Source: Flavobacteriia bacterium (GTDB lineage: Bacteria; Bacteroidota; Bacteroidia; Flavobacteriales_D; Crocinitomicaceae). Taken from it: 64,000 nt of DNA. The DNA is taken from NCBI GenBank assembly GCA_947450325.1, contig CANFUT010000019.1:1-64000 (forward strand). The letters are read 5' to 3'. Positions 10,701 to 19,099 of this stretch are shown piece after piece (the stretch's first letter is position 1; every line of letters begins with the position of its first letter). The position numbers and the translations under genes were made by a program. Below the pieces are notes generated by a model. That model saw only the letters and a program-made list of their open reading frames with translations, was not told the origin of the DNA and did not search any database.

Positions 10701-11487
10701 CAAAAGTTGTTCCTCCTTTGAAAAGCAACTGATCTCCAGTTAAAGATCTATCTCCGTCATAACCAACTAATCCAAGTTCAAAATTTACTGGACCAGATGG
10801 TGGAGTAAGAAAACCAGAAATAGGAATATCAACTGTTGAAAAAGTTCCGCTACTAACACTTGCTAACCCATCAAAAACAGTTAAGTTTTTCATGGTCATA
10901 GATGTGTTTTTATACATAACAACAATTGTCCAACCTCCAAATAAATTGGTGCCTCCTATATCGCCAGCCATATTTGCTATGGTGTAGGTAGAATTTAATC
11001 CTCCACCTGCAACAATTGATGTTATGTCTTTGTAGCAATGGTATGTTTTGTACCCAACTGTATTGTCTTTTAGATAATCTGCTGTTAAATCAACATAAGA
11101 GCCACTGTTTATTTTCATTTTAACTTGTGTTCTCGTTGCAAAATTTTCATCTCCTGCAGAACAATCTGCTCCCCAATATAAACCTGCCCAACTAATTTCA
11201 GTACATGCTGGTAGATTTAATTGATCGCTACTAGACATCCATGTAGCTGGATCTGCATCGATGTCAACATAAGTATTATTGAAATTATTATTGTATCCTG
11301 TTCCGCCAACTGGTAATTCATTTTGAACAATACTTGTTGGATTGGCTTTCGATGAAGTATTTGAAAGATAAACAATTCCTCCCTTTTGTGTAAGGGTTTT
11401 TCTTACAGCAAAAGGAGTTACCACTTGCGAATAAATGGTGTTTATTCCGCTAAGTAAAACCAATAATATAAGTAAATTTTTAATCAT
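4780..11487 (-). CDS. Giant T9SS-secreted adhesin-like protein with cadherin-like repeats
   Basis: A secreted protein of 2,235 residues. The signal peptide (1-21) ends IYSQ. An N-terminal region of about 340 residues (DUF3344-like beta sandwich) follows, then a DUF11-like module (about 360-490), Ig/PKD-like modules (about 525-700), a mixed region (700-1090) and an SdrD-B/CNA-B-like segment opening with CVKGNVYWDI. About eight cadherin-like units of 90-100 residues come next, each with a motif such as NDxDxDG or EDTP. Near the C-terminus there is an Fn3-like PLPITLTKFNA module and finally a T9SS type A sorting domain (NLYPNPTS ... SRKFIKL). It is expected to be exported through the T9SS and anchored to or released from the surface. 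Adhesion is inferred from architecture, and no enzyme motif was seen. It follows a small secreted protein by 15 bp, probably in one operon. Confidence 0.85.
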   Translation of the reverse strand: MIKNLLILLVLLSGINTIYSQVVTPFAVRKTLTQKGGIVYLSNTSSKANPTSIVQNELPVGGTGYNNNFNNTYVDIDADPATWMSSSDQLNLPACTEISWAGLYWGADCSAGDENFATRTQVKMKINSGSYVDLTADYLKDNTVGYKTYHCYKDITSIVAGGGLNSTYTIANMAGDIGGTNLFGGWTIVVMYKNTSMTMKNLTVFDGLASVSSGTFSTVDIPISGFLTPPSGPVNFELGLVGYDGDRSLTGDQLLFKGGTTFVNISDVLHPIADVFNSTITNNGAYTTNRNPNYNNTLGYDANIFVPDNSAKNYIGNNAVSATIRQTTGGETFLTQVVTSAIDVYDPNLQSYVNVRNVTNPGAALANSGDILEYSMNLVNVGSDPSVNSYVVDTLEGNVQFVPGSITIVSGPNAGVKTDAIGDDQAEYYSASKSIKIRIGTGANNFMGGVINNSPVGSDSTKVKFRVQVSNDCVYLSCDHIVNNTVHIIGTGNISGNVFDNPSISGNFNPLGCPVSGSTNSVINIVGCAPPTASVNSTICQGGTINLTATGSLSASYFWTGPNGFTSTLQSPTITNATIANSGVYTVNIFINGTSCNFVRTVTVNINAANAGPDQTGTSTCGLTTVTLAGNLPTGSNGVWTIVSGVGGSFGATNATTSTVPTSTFNGVAGSTYVLKWSLTSPGCPATFDNVTITFQNGASSATLSAISATCANALKVNIVGGVSPFTVFIDNGVGSVSGYVSGSNISVNPVSTTSYNLLSVVGSNGCPVTTINGNPSTITINNTIGTGTIVANTIASQTLTTTVGPNFAGTVANFSTTNPWVNPGNATTANTTYATYATSNSASTFLVSSNYGFSIPSNATISGIKLEISRKTSSTSNGRAIRDSSVVLFGGTGTSLDRKLATNWTTNNSYFTYGSNTDLWGMTWTPAQINSSSFGARLRVKVTGTPTASVDAFRITVYYTIPAYCDDLAAVSYTASGFTNVSNYSWIPPAGASIVSGQGTANVVFNLNGAGQSGNYAVAVTPSNTCGAGTPVSIVIPINDCVNSSSTMCVKGNVYWDINGSSGSGKVDGTGIGTAAGSQLYVVINRTNGSTQKSFATVPVNADGTWQICSSRIVSNASYRVYVTKTNYPDSSTTLTSTLPTNVSSNGEINNNVGNTLTGNDGSTDGRISFTTSNPMTNNETNLNFGLKIKTPPVANNNTGTTNEDTPITFNITNNDTDIDGTITTSTVVLSTSSSNGTWVKDALGNITYTPTANFSGTASITYTVKDNDNLTSNTGTITITVIAVNDPPIATASVVTTPENTTYTFITSNFQYTDVELNALTSITITSLPALGTLTYGGVNVVVGQTILVGNMTNLKFTPDPSQFGSPYTTFNFAANDLSLGLVEGVMTVNVTHIVAPPIAINDDATTNQNVPVSVNVSTNDYTNANDGNLLLNSVDLDPYTTGTQTTYTVLGQGTYSVNASGLVTFTPFSYYYGITNPLPYTIKSSLNLVSNIAYLQITVIPLGAPIAIDNSASTNENTLVVFNITSNDYDTDGGTINVSRVDFDPSTPGYQQSIYISGEGTFVVDILGTVTFTPDWNFDGVSTTIYTVVDNSNLVSNVANITVTVSWSNNPPAVVDDNIYTDEDTPVSFTILLNDSDVDITHGNAGIIDVTSVDLDMSIPGIQNIHVIPGQGTFTVNNSGVVTFTPLVNFFGIVTPIGYKIKDLAGALSDSATIYITVNPINDAPIAVNDVAFSSATSSISSVVFDIASNDYDVDGTINLASFDLNPNIAGIQTTFTVTGEGTYTVDNFGNVTFQYTFATPSITLTPVNYVVFDDLGLVSNYGVINLTILPSGIPLAVNDDIEILEDTPTDFSVFTNDVDNFGTNPGISPVSIALLGSLVVPEGIWSIADPINFPGFIRFTPAVDFFGTVMMNYTINDLDGNVSNPGIISVTVLPVNDAPSVTKGANQVVLKNSGVHVINGWATNILSGPANESDQSINMDNITNNNNVLFLTQPTIDSQGDLSFTVAFNQVGTAIVRFRIRDNGGIDNGGVDSANYQTFTISIIQSIAPLPITLTKFNAECSTDGVVVNWETASEQNSDYFILERSEDGVIWTQVGAIKAAGNSNTYINYQFEDKTVKSRINYYQLKQFDFNGTAYKFDAISSDCSSGLEDFNLYPNPTSSSFSLQFTSSISESNVIVIYDLSGKELKRVDLEKSEYIISLVDVSDLAPGLYTLDLETNGRKKFSRKFIKL
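5330..7920 (-). repeat. Tandem cadherin-like repeat region inside the giant gene
   Basis: Approximately eight protein-level repeats with starts recognisable by (A/P)P(I/V)A-N-D-type openings followed by (E/N)(D/N)T and ND(S/T/Y)D. They are diverged at DNA level, so this is an old array and not a recent amplification. Boundaries are approximate. Confidence 0.7.
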
Positions 11488-11502
11488 ATATTTTCCTTAA
11501 TA

Positions 11503-11898
11503 TTATTTGACTGTTAGAGTTGAATTGATTGTTCTAACCTCCGTTTCTAGTGTCGCTTTATAATTCCCTGCACTCAATGATGAAATGTCTACAGAAGCAT
11601 AATACGGTGATGGAATTAACTCAAAATTTGACTGTATAAGCAAATTTCCTTTTTCATCAAAAATTTTGAATTTACCTTCATTCCCTTCTTTGTTTGAATT
11701 AAATGAAACTCTTAAAATATTTTTGTTTTCAACTTTTTCAACATTCATTATTAAAGTTGAATCTCCTTCTAAGCTATTTTCTGTTGTTTGAAAAAATCGA
11801 CTAGATCTCAATAAAGATTGATTTGCTTGTAAATAAGTAAAGCCTAAACCTATATAAAGTGTTACAAATAATATAAAATATTTGAATCCTTTGCTCAT
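11503..11898 (-). CDS. Small secreted protein, DUF3244/CTD-like beta sandwich
   Basis: I take the ATG at 11898 as start (131 residues), because the residues after it form a clean signal peptide (KYFILFVTLYIGLGFTYLQA). An in-frame upstream ATG at 11952 would add 18 polar residues in front. The mature protein has one beta-rich domain with KIFDEKGNLL and DISSLSAGNYKATLET, and ends TLTVK. This resembles DUF3244 proteins and the fold of T9SS sorting domains, but the usual YPNP opening is missing. It may be a periplasmic or surface companion of the giant adhesin, which starts 15 bp downstream. No specific function can be assigned. Confidence 0.6.
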   Translation of the reverse strand: MSKGFKYFILFVTLYIGLGFTYLQANQSLLRSSRFFQTTENSLEGDSTLIMNVEKVENKNILRVSFNSNKEGNEGKFKIFDEKGNLLIQSNFELIPSPYYASVDISSLSAGNYKATLETEVRTINSTLTVK

Positions 11899-12611
11899 AT
11901 CAGTACTCGAATTAATATTTAATCTTTTTGACAACATACGGCGCTTATTCAATTATAGTTTCAATGTAAAAACAAATTTTTATTCTATATGGTACAAATT
12001 ACCAAAAGCTAAGTTTGATTATTTAAAATGTATGATTTGTGAAAGATTTGATTTATATATTGCGTTTTTTGTAGCTAATACGGTGATTCTAAACGATTGA
12101 TTATTAGACTTAATAAATTAGTTTTAATTTTTTGGGACAGCAAAGATACGCACATATCGAAGAAAAACAGTTTTAACAAGAAAAAACAAAATCAAATGTC
12201 CAGCGTTTGTCCGGTGGCCGTATTTGTGTTTTCAACAATGATTCGATTTTCTACTTTTACAGACATAAAATTTTCAGCATTTCTTAAGCATTAAAAAGAC
12301 TATTGTTTTCCCCATTTCTATTATAAATAGTTTTAATGAGGTGATTCTATTTCCTTTATTATTAAATGTTGAAAAATTGTTTTAATTGATGAATCAGAAA
12401 TCAATTTATTTTATAGAAACCCTTGTTAATTAACTTGCTCTTTATAAGGTCTTTATGTTTTTACTCAATTTCTGCAAAAGTTGAACTAAAGCAAGCCTTT
12501 ACTAAGAAATTTGTTAGCGAACGAACAATCTCCCTAAGGTTTTAATCTTATTTCTGCAAAAATTCTCATTGATTTCAATACATTTGCAAAATAGTTGAAT
12601 ACCATTTTACA
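11899..12611. other. Divergent intergenic region without a recognisable gene
   Basis: About 700 bp, very AT-rich, between the adhesin operon and udk. Short plus-strand ORFs at 11882-12100 and 12097-12294 have no recognisable domain and poor composition, so I do not call them. The 12-mer ATTTCTGCAAAA occurs twice (about 12468 and 12549). A -7-like TACATTTG lies at 12579-12586. The rest shows nothing I can support. Confidence 0.5.
12579..12586 (+). promoter_or_regulatory. Predicted -7 element for udk
   Basis: TACATTTG matches TAnnTTTG exactly, 62 bp before the chosen ATG of udk. I see no convincing -33 TTG at the right distance. Confidence 0.35.
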
Positions 12612-12647
12612 GTGGTAGAAACAAGTTTTAATTTTGATTCTAAAAAC

Positions 12648-13268
12648 ATGATTATTGGTATTTGTGGTGGGAGCGGTTCAGGAAAAACAACGTTACTCAA
12701 GCGATTGTCTAAACATTTTCAAGAACTTAATCCATCTGTTTTTTCAATGGATAACTATTACAAACCAATCCATTTTCAGCATGTTGATGAAAACGGAGAA
12801 GTGAATTTTGACCTTCCAACTGCTTTAAACGAAGAGCATTTGGTTGGAGATTTACAGCAACTTTCCATCGGTGAACCAATTGAAGTTATTGAATATCATT
12901 TCAACGCTCCACCTGATAAAAATATCTTAATTACTATTCATCCTTCTGATTTAGTTATCGTTGAAGGCTTATTTCTTTTCCATTATCCTGGAGTAAGAAA
13001 TTCTTTGGATTTTTCAGTTTTTATTGATGTCGATTTAGATGTACAATTGGATAGAAGATTATACCGCGATCAAGAAACAAGAGGCTACACACGTGAATCA
13101 ATTTTATACCAATGGAAAAATCACGTAACACCTTGCTACAATAATTATTTGTTGCCTTATAAAGCAGAAGCCAATTTCATTTTTAGAAATGATGTTCACG
13201 CTGATGAGGATTTTGCTACTTTAGTTGGAATTTTAGAAACAAAATTAAAAACCAAACAAGTGTCTTGA
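12648..13268 (+). CDS. udk: Uridine kinase family protein
   Basis: A cytoplasmic P-loop kinase predicted to phosphorylate uridine (and cytidine) to UMP (CMP) in pyrimidine salvage. From the ATG at 12648 it has 206 residues, the family's normal length. An in-frame GTG at 12612 would add 12 residues. Walker A GGSGSGKT sits at residues 7-14. The MDNYY segment, the EGLFLF strand and the DRRLYRD lid region all follow the Udk order. The stop codon overlaps the TTG start of the sensor kinase downstream (TTGA), which implies translational coupling. That pairing is unusual. Uridine as substrate is inferred; some relatives phosphorylate other small molecules. Confidence 0.8.
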   Translation: MIIGICGGSGSGKTTLLKRLSKHFQELNPSVFSMDNYYKPIHFQHVDENGEVNFDLPTALNEEHLVGDLQQLSIGEPIEVIEYHFNAPPDKNILITIHPSDLVIVEGLFLFHYPGVRNSLDFSVFIDVDLDVQLDRRLYRDQETRGYTRESILYQWKNHVTPCYNNYLLPYKAEANFIFRNDVHADEDFATLVGILETKLKTKQVS

Positions 13269-16200
13269 TTTCTTTCTTCCGCAAATATGGATTGATTTTA
13301 CTAAGTATTTGCTTCGCTGGAAGTTTCTTGTTGTATTTTCAATCGGTATTTAACCAAGATTATAGATCTGAAGTCAAGGTTTTCCAACAAAAATTCAATC
13401 AAAAAGAAACAGATTTAGCCGCTTTCATTGGAAATAAAAATCGAATTCTGGTTAAATATGGTGTCGATTCTTTATTGCATCAAAGTACAAACGAAAGCTT
13501 TTTCTTCCATATTTATCAAAATGATTCTTTGGTTTTTTGGAATACCAATCAACTTCCTGTGCTGCGTTTTGCTGAAATTCATTATCCTGCAAACGGAGTC
13601 GTGCATTTGCAAAACGGCTGGTATTTTGCCCACACAATCCAACACAAAAACATTCATTTGGTCGCCTCTTTTTTAATCAAAAGAGATTATCAATATGAAA
13701 ACAAGAATCTTAGAAATGATTTCAGTACAGATTTAACCTTACCATTCAAAGGCAGTATTGTCATGGAAACCGAAAATGCTTATCCGGTCTACCAACACAA
13801 GAAATTCATTTTTGCTGTTTTTCCTTTTGAAAATCAACCTATTCCATCAAGTAGCAGTGACATTTTGCTGGTATTAATGTTGTCATCCATCAGTTTTGGA
13901 TTACTTGCACTGCTTGCATGGAGTAAAAAGAGATCGACAGTCATTTTTTGGATAATTCCTTCGCTTATTCTATTGCTCAGATTCTTAAGTTTAAAAGGAA
14001 ATTGGTTGTCTTTCATGGAGTCAGCAACTGCTTTTCAACCAACACTTTATGCGAGTTCTGAATGGTTACCAAACTTTGGAGAATATTTGATCAACTGTTT
14101 GATTTTATTGTACTTCTGCTCTGTGATTATCTTCAAAACGAAAGCCCTAAAAAAATCAAATGCCAACTCCAAAAAACAAGCGTTGATTTTCAAGTTTGCC
14201 GCTTTTTCTGTTTTTATTCTAAGCTTAATTTATTCTAGTTATATAGCTGACCTATTCAAAGGTTTGGTAGAAAATGGGTCTATTCCATTGGAAGTAAATA
14301 AATTGTTTTCGCTGAATTTCTATTCATTTCTAGCGACGATTTCCATGGGAATATTATTCTACGGATATTTTCATTTGATGCGCGCATCCATCATTTCTAT
14401 GATCAAAACGACATGGAAAAAACAATGGATTATTCTCATTTGGCTGATTTCTAGTGCAATTTACATTTACTTGGAAATTCACTTTCACAAATCATTTTTC
14501 ATCTTGGCTTTCTGGCCAATGTTAATCACAGGATTGGTTGTTTTGGATTCCATTTTATTCAAAGGAAAACAACAATTCGCGCTTGGTGTGGTACTTCTTT
14601 TTCTTTTTGCGGTCTACGTTTCTTTCAATTTTCAAGAGTTTTATGACATCAAAGAAAAGCAAGAGCGCGAACTTTTTGCCAATCAACTGGCTTCTGACCA
14701 AGACATTACCACAGAAGTTGAATATTTGAGCTTGGTTCCAAAAATTCAAAGTGATTTTTATCTTCAAAAGTTGGTGAATACCACAAAAACAATAGGTGTA
14801 TCGGAATTCAAAGATGCCATGGAACACAAATTTTTCAATGGTTTTTGGGAAAGATATGACATTGAATTTTTCATGTTCAACAAAGAGAGCGAACCTGTTT
14901 TGAATTATAAAAATGTGCCTGCAAGTAGGTTATATACCTTGCAATCGATCATCAACAAACACAGTGTAACTTCAGAAATTGATTCAAATATCTTTTTTAT
15001 CAAAGATTTTACGAGTCAATATTCTTACATCATTCGTCAACCGATTTATGCGCCAGATAGCACCAAAGCACTCTTGTTTTTTGCGTTGAAATCGAAAAAA
15101 ATTCCCGAGAAAATTGGTTTTCCAAGATTGCTGATTTCAAGCAACGCCAAAGTTTTTGAATCGCTTGAAAATTACTCAATTGCCAAATATTACAACGGGA
15201 AATTAGTCAGTCACAACGGGAAATTCTCATATCCTTCAAGAGATGAAGGGTTGACCAAAAACATCTCGAATATTTCCGGTTATTTCGACAGTGATGGCTA
15301 TAACCATTATTTGTTGCGAAGAACAGAACGAGATTCCATTGTACTTTCTCGTCAAAATCATTCTACTATACAATTCTTCACCTCCTTCTCTTACTTGTTT
15401 AGTTTCTATGGTTTGTTTTTGTTGATTCCAATTTATGTGCAAACCAAAAAAACTGGACGATCAAAACGCGCATTGACATTAGCGATCAGAATTCAGGTCG
15501 TTTTAATTGGCTTGGTTTTCATTGCTTTAGTTGCATTCGGTTGGGGAAGCGGTTTATTTGTTAAAAACCAATACCAAGATTACACGAACGAATTAATTCG
15601 CGAAAAAATACGTTCTGTTGAAACTGAAATCAAACAAGATTTAGGCGAAGAAGAAGATCTTTCCATTTCCGAAAAAGGAAACTACATGGAATACACTTTA
15701 CAAAAATTAGCTTCGGTTTTTGTTACTGATATCAATTTATATGACCGAAATGGATTTTTATTAGCAAGTTCTCGTCCAAAGGTTTACAACATTGGTTTGG
15801 TCAGTGAACAAATGAATCCAACGGCGCTAACACAATTGAAGCGAAACAAAAAAAGTGAATATTTTCACCAAGAAAAAATCGGAAATCTAGATTACCTTTC
15901 TGGTTACATTCCATTTTATGGCAATGACGGACAATTATTGGCATACTTGAATTTGCAACATTTCGGGCAACAAAAAGGTTTTGAAGATCAAATTCAACAA
16001 TTTTTGGTCGCGATTATGAACGTTTTCATTTTGCTGTTGGCTTTGTCTATCATTGTGGCCATTTTTGTTTCCACCTGGGTAACTTCTCCGCTGCGAATTC
16101 TGCAACAAAATTTCGCGCAAGTGCAATTGGGTAAATACAATCAGCCGATTTCTTATGCAGCGAACGACGAAATTGGCGTTTTGGTGAAAGATTACAACCA

Positions 16201-16924
16201 AAAGTTGGAAGAATTGGCTTACGCCGCGCAGCAATTAGCGCAAAGTGAAAGAGAAAGTGCTTGGCGAGAAATGGCGAAACAAGTAGCGCATGAGATTAAA
16301 AATCCGTTGACGCCAATGAAATTAAGTTTGCAACAATTACAGCGCGTTTTCAATCCTGAAGATCCTGATTCTAAAGCCAAATTAGACAAGGTTTCTTCGT
16401 CAATTATCGAACAAATTGATGCACTTGCAAAAATCGCCAATGAGTTTTCAAATTTCGCTAAAATGCCCAAAGCGAATGAAGTAAACTTGGATTTAATTCC
16501 AATGATTGAGCGCGTTGTGGTGGTTTTCACGCAAGAAGCAGATGTTGCTATTGAATTTGAAACAGCGCTTTCAACTTGCTGGGTGCACGCTGATAAAGAT
16601 TTGATGTTGCGCGTATTCAATAACTTGCTTAAAAATGCCATTCAAGCCATTCCTGACAATAGAAAAGGAAACATCCAAGTGAGATTAAGTGAAACGGAGA
16701 AAACTTGGCTCATTGAAGTGCAAGACAACGGCGATGGAATTCCTGAAGCATTGCAAGACAAATTATTTGTTCCGTATTTCACGACTAAATCCACTGGAAC
16801 AGGTTTGGGTTTGGCGATGGTGAAACAAATCGTTGAAATGCACGGTGGCAAAATTTGGTTTGAAACGAGTGAAAATGGGACGAGTTTTTGGGTGGAGTTG
16901 ATGAAAGTTAGTGGAGAGTTTTAA
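13265..16924 (+). CDS. Very large multi-pass sensor histidine kinase (NtrY-like)
   Basis: 1,219 residues, starting at TTG (13265). No ATG exists nearby in frame, and the TTGA overlap with udk supports this start. Order: TM1 (about 8-26), extracytoplasmic domain (28-190), a cluster of about seven membrane helices (199-456), a second extracytoplasmic domain (about 457-700), two more helices (702-765), a third sensor-like domain (766-915), a helix (915-940), HAMP (940-990) and HisKA with the phosphoacceptor His-1009 in AHEIKNPLTPM. HATPase_c follows, with the N box at Asn-1119 (NNLLKNA), the G1 box at Asp-1154 (DNGDG) and a G2 box GTGLGL. The catalytic half resembles NtrY. No response regulator lies next to it; the nearest is a LytTR regulator at 52.2 kb. 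The signal is unknown. Confidence 0.85.
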   Translation: MISFFRKYGLILLSICFAGSFLLYFQSVFNQDYRSEVKVFQQKFNQKETDLAAFIGNKNRILVKYGVDSLLHQSTNESFFFHIYQNDSLVFWNTNQLPVLRFAEIHYPANGVVHLQNGWYFAHTIQHKNIHLVASFLIKRDYQYENKNLRNDFSTDLTLPFKGSIVMETENAYPVYQHKKFIFAVFPFENQPIPSSSSDILLVLMLSSISFGLLALLAWSKKRSTVIFWIIPSLILLLRFLSLKGNWLSFMESATAFQPTLYASSEWLPNFGEYLINCLILLYFCSVIIFKTKALKKSNANSKKQALIFKFAAFSVFILSLIYSSYIADLFKGLVENGSIPLEVNKLFSLNFYSFLATISMGILFYGYFHLMRASIISMIKTTWKKQWIILIWLISSAIYIYLEIHFHKSFFILAFWPMLITGLVVLDSILFKGKQQFALGVVLLFLFAVYVSFNFQEFYDIKEKQERELFANQLASDQDITTEVEYLSLVPKIQSDFYLQKLVNTTKTIGVSEFKDAMEHKFFNGFWERYDIEFFMFNKESEPVLNYKNVPASRLYTLQSIINKHSVTSEIDSNIFFIKDFTSQYSYIIRQPIYAPDSTKALLFFALKSKKIPEKIGFPRLLISSNAKVFESLENYSIAKYYNGKLVSHNGKFSYPSRDEGLTKNISNISGYFDSDGYNHYLLRRTERDSIVLSRQNHSTIQFFTSFSYLFSFYGLFLLIPIYVQTKKTGRSKRALTLAIRIQVVLIGLVFIALVAFGWGSGLFVKNQYQDYTNELIREKIRSVETEIKQDLGEEEDLSISEKGNYMEYTLQKLASVFVTDINLYDRNGFLLASSRPKVYNIGLVSEQMNPTALTQLKRNKKSEYFHQEKIGNLDYLSGYIPFYGNDGQLLAYLNLQHFGQQKGFEDQIQQFLVAIMNVFILLLALSIIVAIFVSTWVTSPLRILQQNFAQVQLGKYNQPISYAANDEIGVLVKDYNQKLEELAYAAQQLAQSERESAWREMAKQVAHEIKNPLTPMKLSLQQLQRVFNPEDPDSKAKLDKVSSSIIEQIDALAKIANEFSNFAKMPKANEVNLDLIPMIERVVVVFTQEADVAIEFETALSTCWVHADKDLMLRVFNNLLKNAIQAIPDNRKGNIQVRLSETEKTWLIEVQDNGDGIPEALQDKLFVPYFTTKSTGTGLGLAMVKQIVEMHGGKIWFETSENGTSFWVELMKVSGEF

Positions 16925-16938
16925 ATTGCTTTAAACAA

Positions 16939-16968
16939 AAAATGGAGTACAAATTTGCACTCCATTTT
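16939..16968. terminator. Bidirectional-type hairpin between convergent genes
   Basis: Perfect 10-bp arms AAAATGGAGT (16939-16948) and ACTCCATTTT (16959-16968) surround an inner CAAATTTG palindrome. The A/T outer ends can serve as U-tracts in either direction, and the hairpin lies between the convergent stops at 16924 and 16988. Confidence 0.75.
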
Positions 16969-16987
16969 GAAATATTCATATAAACTT

Positions 16988-19096
16988 TTACTTCGAAATA
17001 ATCTTAAACTCAGTTCTACGATTCGATTGATGCGCCTCTTCTTTCGCTTTTTCCGTTTTCAACTTAGCAATCGCTTCATCTGCAATGATCGGTTGTTCTT
17101 TACCAAATCCTTGAGATTCTAAGCGTTTTTTGTCAATTCCTTTCGTAATCAAATAATCAACAACCGCTTTTGCCCTGTTAGCTGATAATTCTTTGTTTAA
17201 GGTTGCAGAACCCCTTGAATCTGTGTGACCACTGATTTGAATGCGCAACGATGGATTGTCTTGCATCAATTTTGTCAATCTATCCAATTCACTTTGAGAT
17301 TCTTTGCGCAAAGAAAATTTAGCCAAATCAAAGAAAATATTACGCAAAACAATCACTTCTCCGACCTCCACTTTTTTCATGTAAACGTCTTTTGAAAACT
17401 CTTCGTATTCACTTTCACTTGGAATATCAAAGTTTTCTGAATGAAATAAATAACCATTTGCTTTTACCGCAATTCCATAATTTTTTCCTGCTGGCAACGA
17501 AACCAAGAAATTACCCGTTACAGCATCAGAAGTAAATTCCGCAATGGTTGTATTATTTTCATTGTTAACCAATTCAATGCTCGCTTCCAATGGTTGATTG
17601 GTTTTTGCATCGCGGATAACTCCTTTCAACAAAGCCAATTCACTTTTCTGAATCTCAAATTTTTGTTCGATCACTTTCTCTCTCACAACCGTTCCGTTGC
17701 TCGCCAACAAAATGTCTTCTGCATTCAACATAGGTTGTTTTTCTTCACCCAAAAAAGAAATCTTATACAAATCCTTTTCTCCATAACCATCTTGTCTGAA
17801 AGAAGTGATGTAACCGTTTTTCCCGTTTGCTGAAACAACAAAAAACACATCGTCATCAGGCGTATTGATTGGATAACCAACATTTACTGGTTTTTTGAAA
17901 CTTCCATCAGCCAAAAGCACTGTTTTGAAAATATCATATCCTCCCATGTTTTGGTGACCTTTTGAAGAGAAATAAATCGTTTTTCCATCAGGATGCACAA
18001 ATATTCCATCTTCGTCGTAAGGTGAATTCACTGTTTCTGAAAGTCTAACGACATTTTCCCATCGGCTTTTGTTTTTGTTCCATGAAGCTACATAAATGTC
18101 TTTGTCTTTGGCGTCGCCTCTCTGACTGTCTAATGGTCTGTCGCTGACGAAATACAATTTGTTTCCATCAGGTGAATACCACGCAGAAGATTCATGGTAA
18201 GAAGAAGAAATGTCGTTGTCCATTTTTTTAGGTTTACCCCAAACATTGTTTTTCTTCACACTTTCATACAAATTTCCGTCGCCGTTATCATCAATGTAAA
18301 TGATCATTTTCGTTCCGTCAGGACTCAATGCAACTGCTGCATCGTGGCCTTTTGTATTCAATGGCGCGCCTACATTTTCTGCTGTTGACCAATAACCGTT
18401 TTCAAATCTAGAAGTATAAATGTCTTCATACCAATCATTTGACTCGTCTTTCAAACCACCTGTGGATGTTGGTCTTCTGCTTGTAAAGTAAATTTCTGTT
18501 GCATCCGCATTCATAATCATTCCAAATTCAGGAGCATCTGTGTTGATTTCTCGACCTAAATTGTCAATCCATACACGCACTGGCGCAGCCACCAATTTTT
18601 TTCCCACTTTGCACTCAGCAATTTTCTTGTTTGCAGACAATACATTTTCTTTGTCTTTTTTTGGATCAGCTGTTTTAAGATACAATTCGTAGGAAGCGAT
18701 TGCTTTGTCCCAATCTTTCAATAATTGACCGCCACAACCTAAATAATATTGAATCGCTGGATCAACCGTTGGATTGAGTGCAAATGCTTTTTCAAAATAC
18801 TTCATGCACTTGAATTTTTGATTGGAATGCAAATAGCTATATCCCAATTTGAAATTTAACACCGCGTTATTTGGATTGAACTTATTCGCTCTTTCGTAAA
18901 AAGGAATTCCTTGCGGATATTGAGGAAAAGGCGCCATGAAGTAATAATGGTCGCCGACTTCCAAATTGGTAATCGCTTCTTTCAATTCCGCCTTTTTGTC
19001 TTTGAAATTTGCTTTGTCAAATTCAACATTCTGCGCCCATAAAAAAAGCGGTGCAAAACAAATACTTAGTAAAAATATCTTTTTCATTTTTATCAT
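16988..19096 (-). CDS. OmpA-family envelope protein with TPR, PD40 propeller and CarboxypepD-like domains
   Basis: 702 residues. The signal peptide ends LFLWAQ; an internal ATG at 19087 (MKKIFLL) is an equally good start. TPR-like helices (about 40-165) come first. Next are PD40/WD40-like beta-propeller repeats with SPDGTKM and SPDGNKLYFVS motifs (about 185-450), a carboxypeptidase-regulatory-like beta sandwich (about 490-570) and a C-terminal OmpA peptidoglycan-binding domain (last 110 or so residues, SGHTDSRGS ... NRAKAVVDYL). The order is that of PorE-type T9SS accessory proteins, but no lipobox cysteine is seen, so PorE itself is uncertain. This is an expanded family in Bacteroidota. It should tether an outer-membrane or periplasmic assembly to peptidoglycan. 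It lies 3 bp downstream of a TPR gene, so the two form an operon. Confidence 0.85.
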   Translation of the reverse strand: MIKMKKIFLLSICFAPLFLWAQNVEFDKANFKDKKAELKEAITNLEVGDHYYFMAPFPQYPQGIPFYERANKFNPNNAVLNFKLGYSYLHSNQKFKCMKYFEKAFALNPTVDPAIQYYLGCGGQLLKDWDKAIASYELYLKTADPKKDKENVLSANKKIAECKVGKKLVAAPVRVWIDNLGREINTDAPEFGMIMNADATEIYFTSRRPTSTGGLKDESNDWYEDIYTSRFENGYWSTAENVGAPLNTKGHDAAVALSPDGTKMIIYIDDNGDGNLYESVKKNNVWGKPKKMDNDISSSYHESSAWYSPDGNKLYFVSDRPLDSQRGDAKDKDIYVASWNKNKSRWENVVRLSETVNSPYDEDGIFVHPDGKTIYFSSKGHQNMGGYDIFKTVLLADGSFKKPVNVGYPINTPDDDVFFVVSANGKNGYITSFRQDGYGEKDLYKISFLGEEKQPMLNAEDILLASNGTVVREKVIEQKFEIQKSELALLKGVIRDAKTNQPLEASIELVNNENNTTIAEFTSDAVTGNFLVSLPAGKNYGIAVKANGYLFHSENFDIPSESEYEEFSKDVYMKKVEVGEVIVLRNIFFDLAKFSLRKESQSELDRLTKLMQDNPSLRIQISGHTDSRGSATLNKELSANRAKAVVDYLITKGIDKKRLESQGFGKEQPIIADEAIAKLKTEKAKEEAHQSNRRTEFKIISK

Positions 19097-19099
19097 TCT

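Noticed and set aside
11882-12294. Two short plus-strand ORFs upstream of udk
   Set aside because: No domain, no start signals, composition unlike the neighbours; one overlaps the small secreted-protein gene on the other strand.
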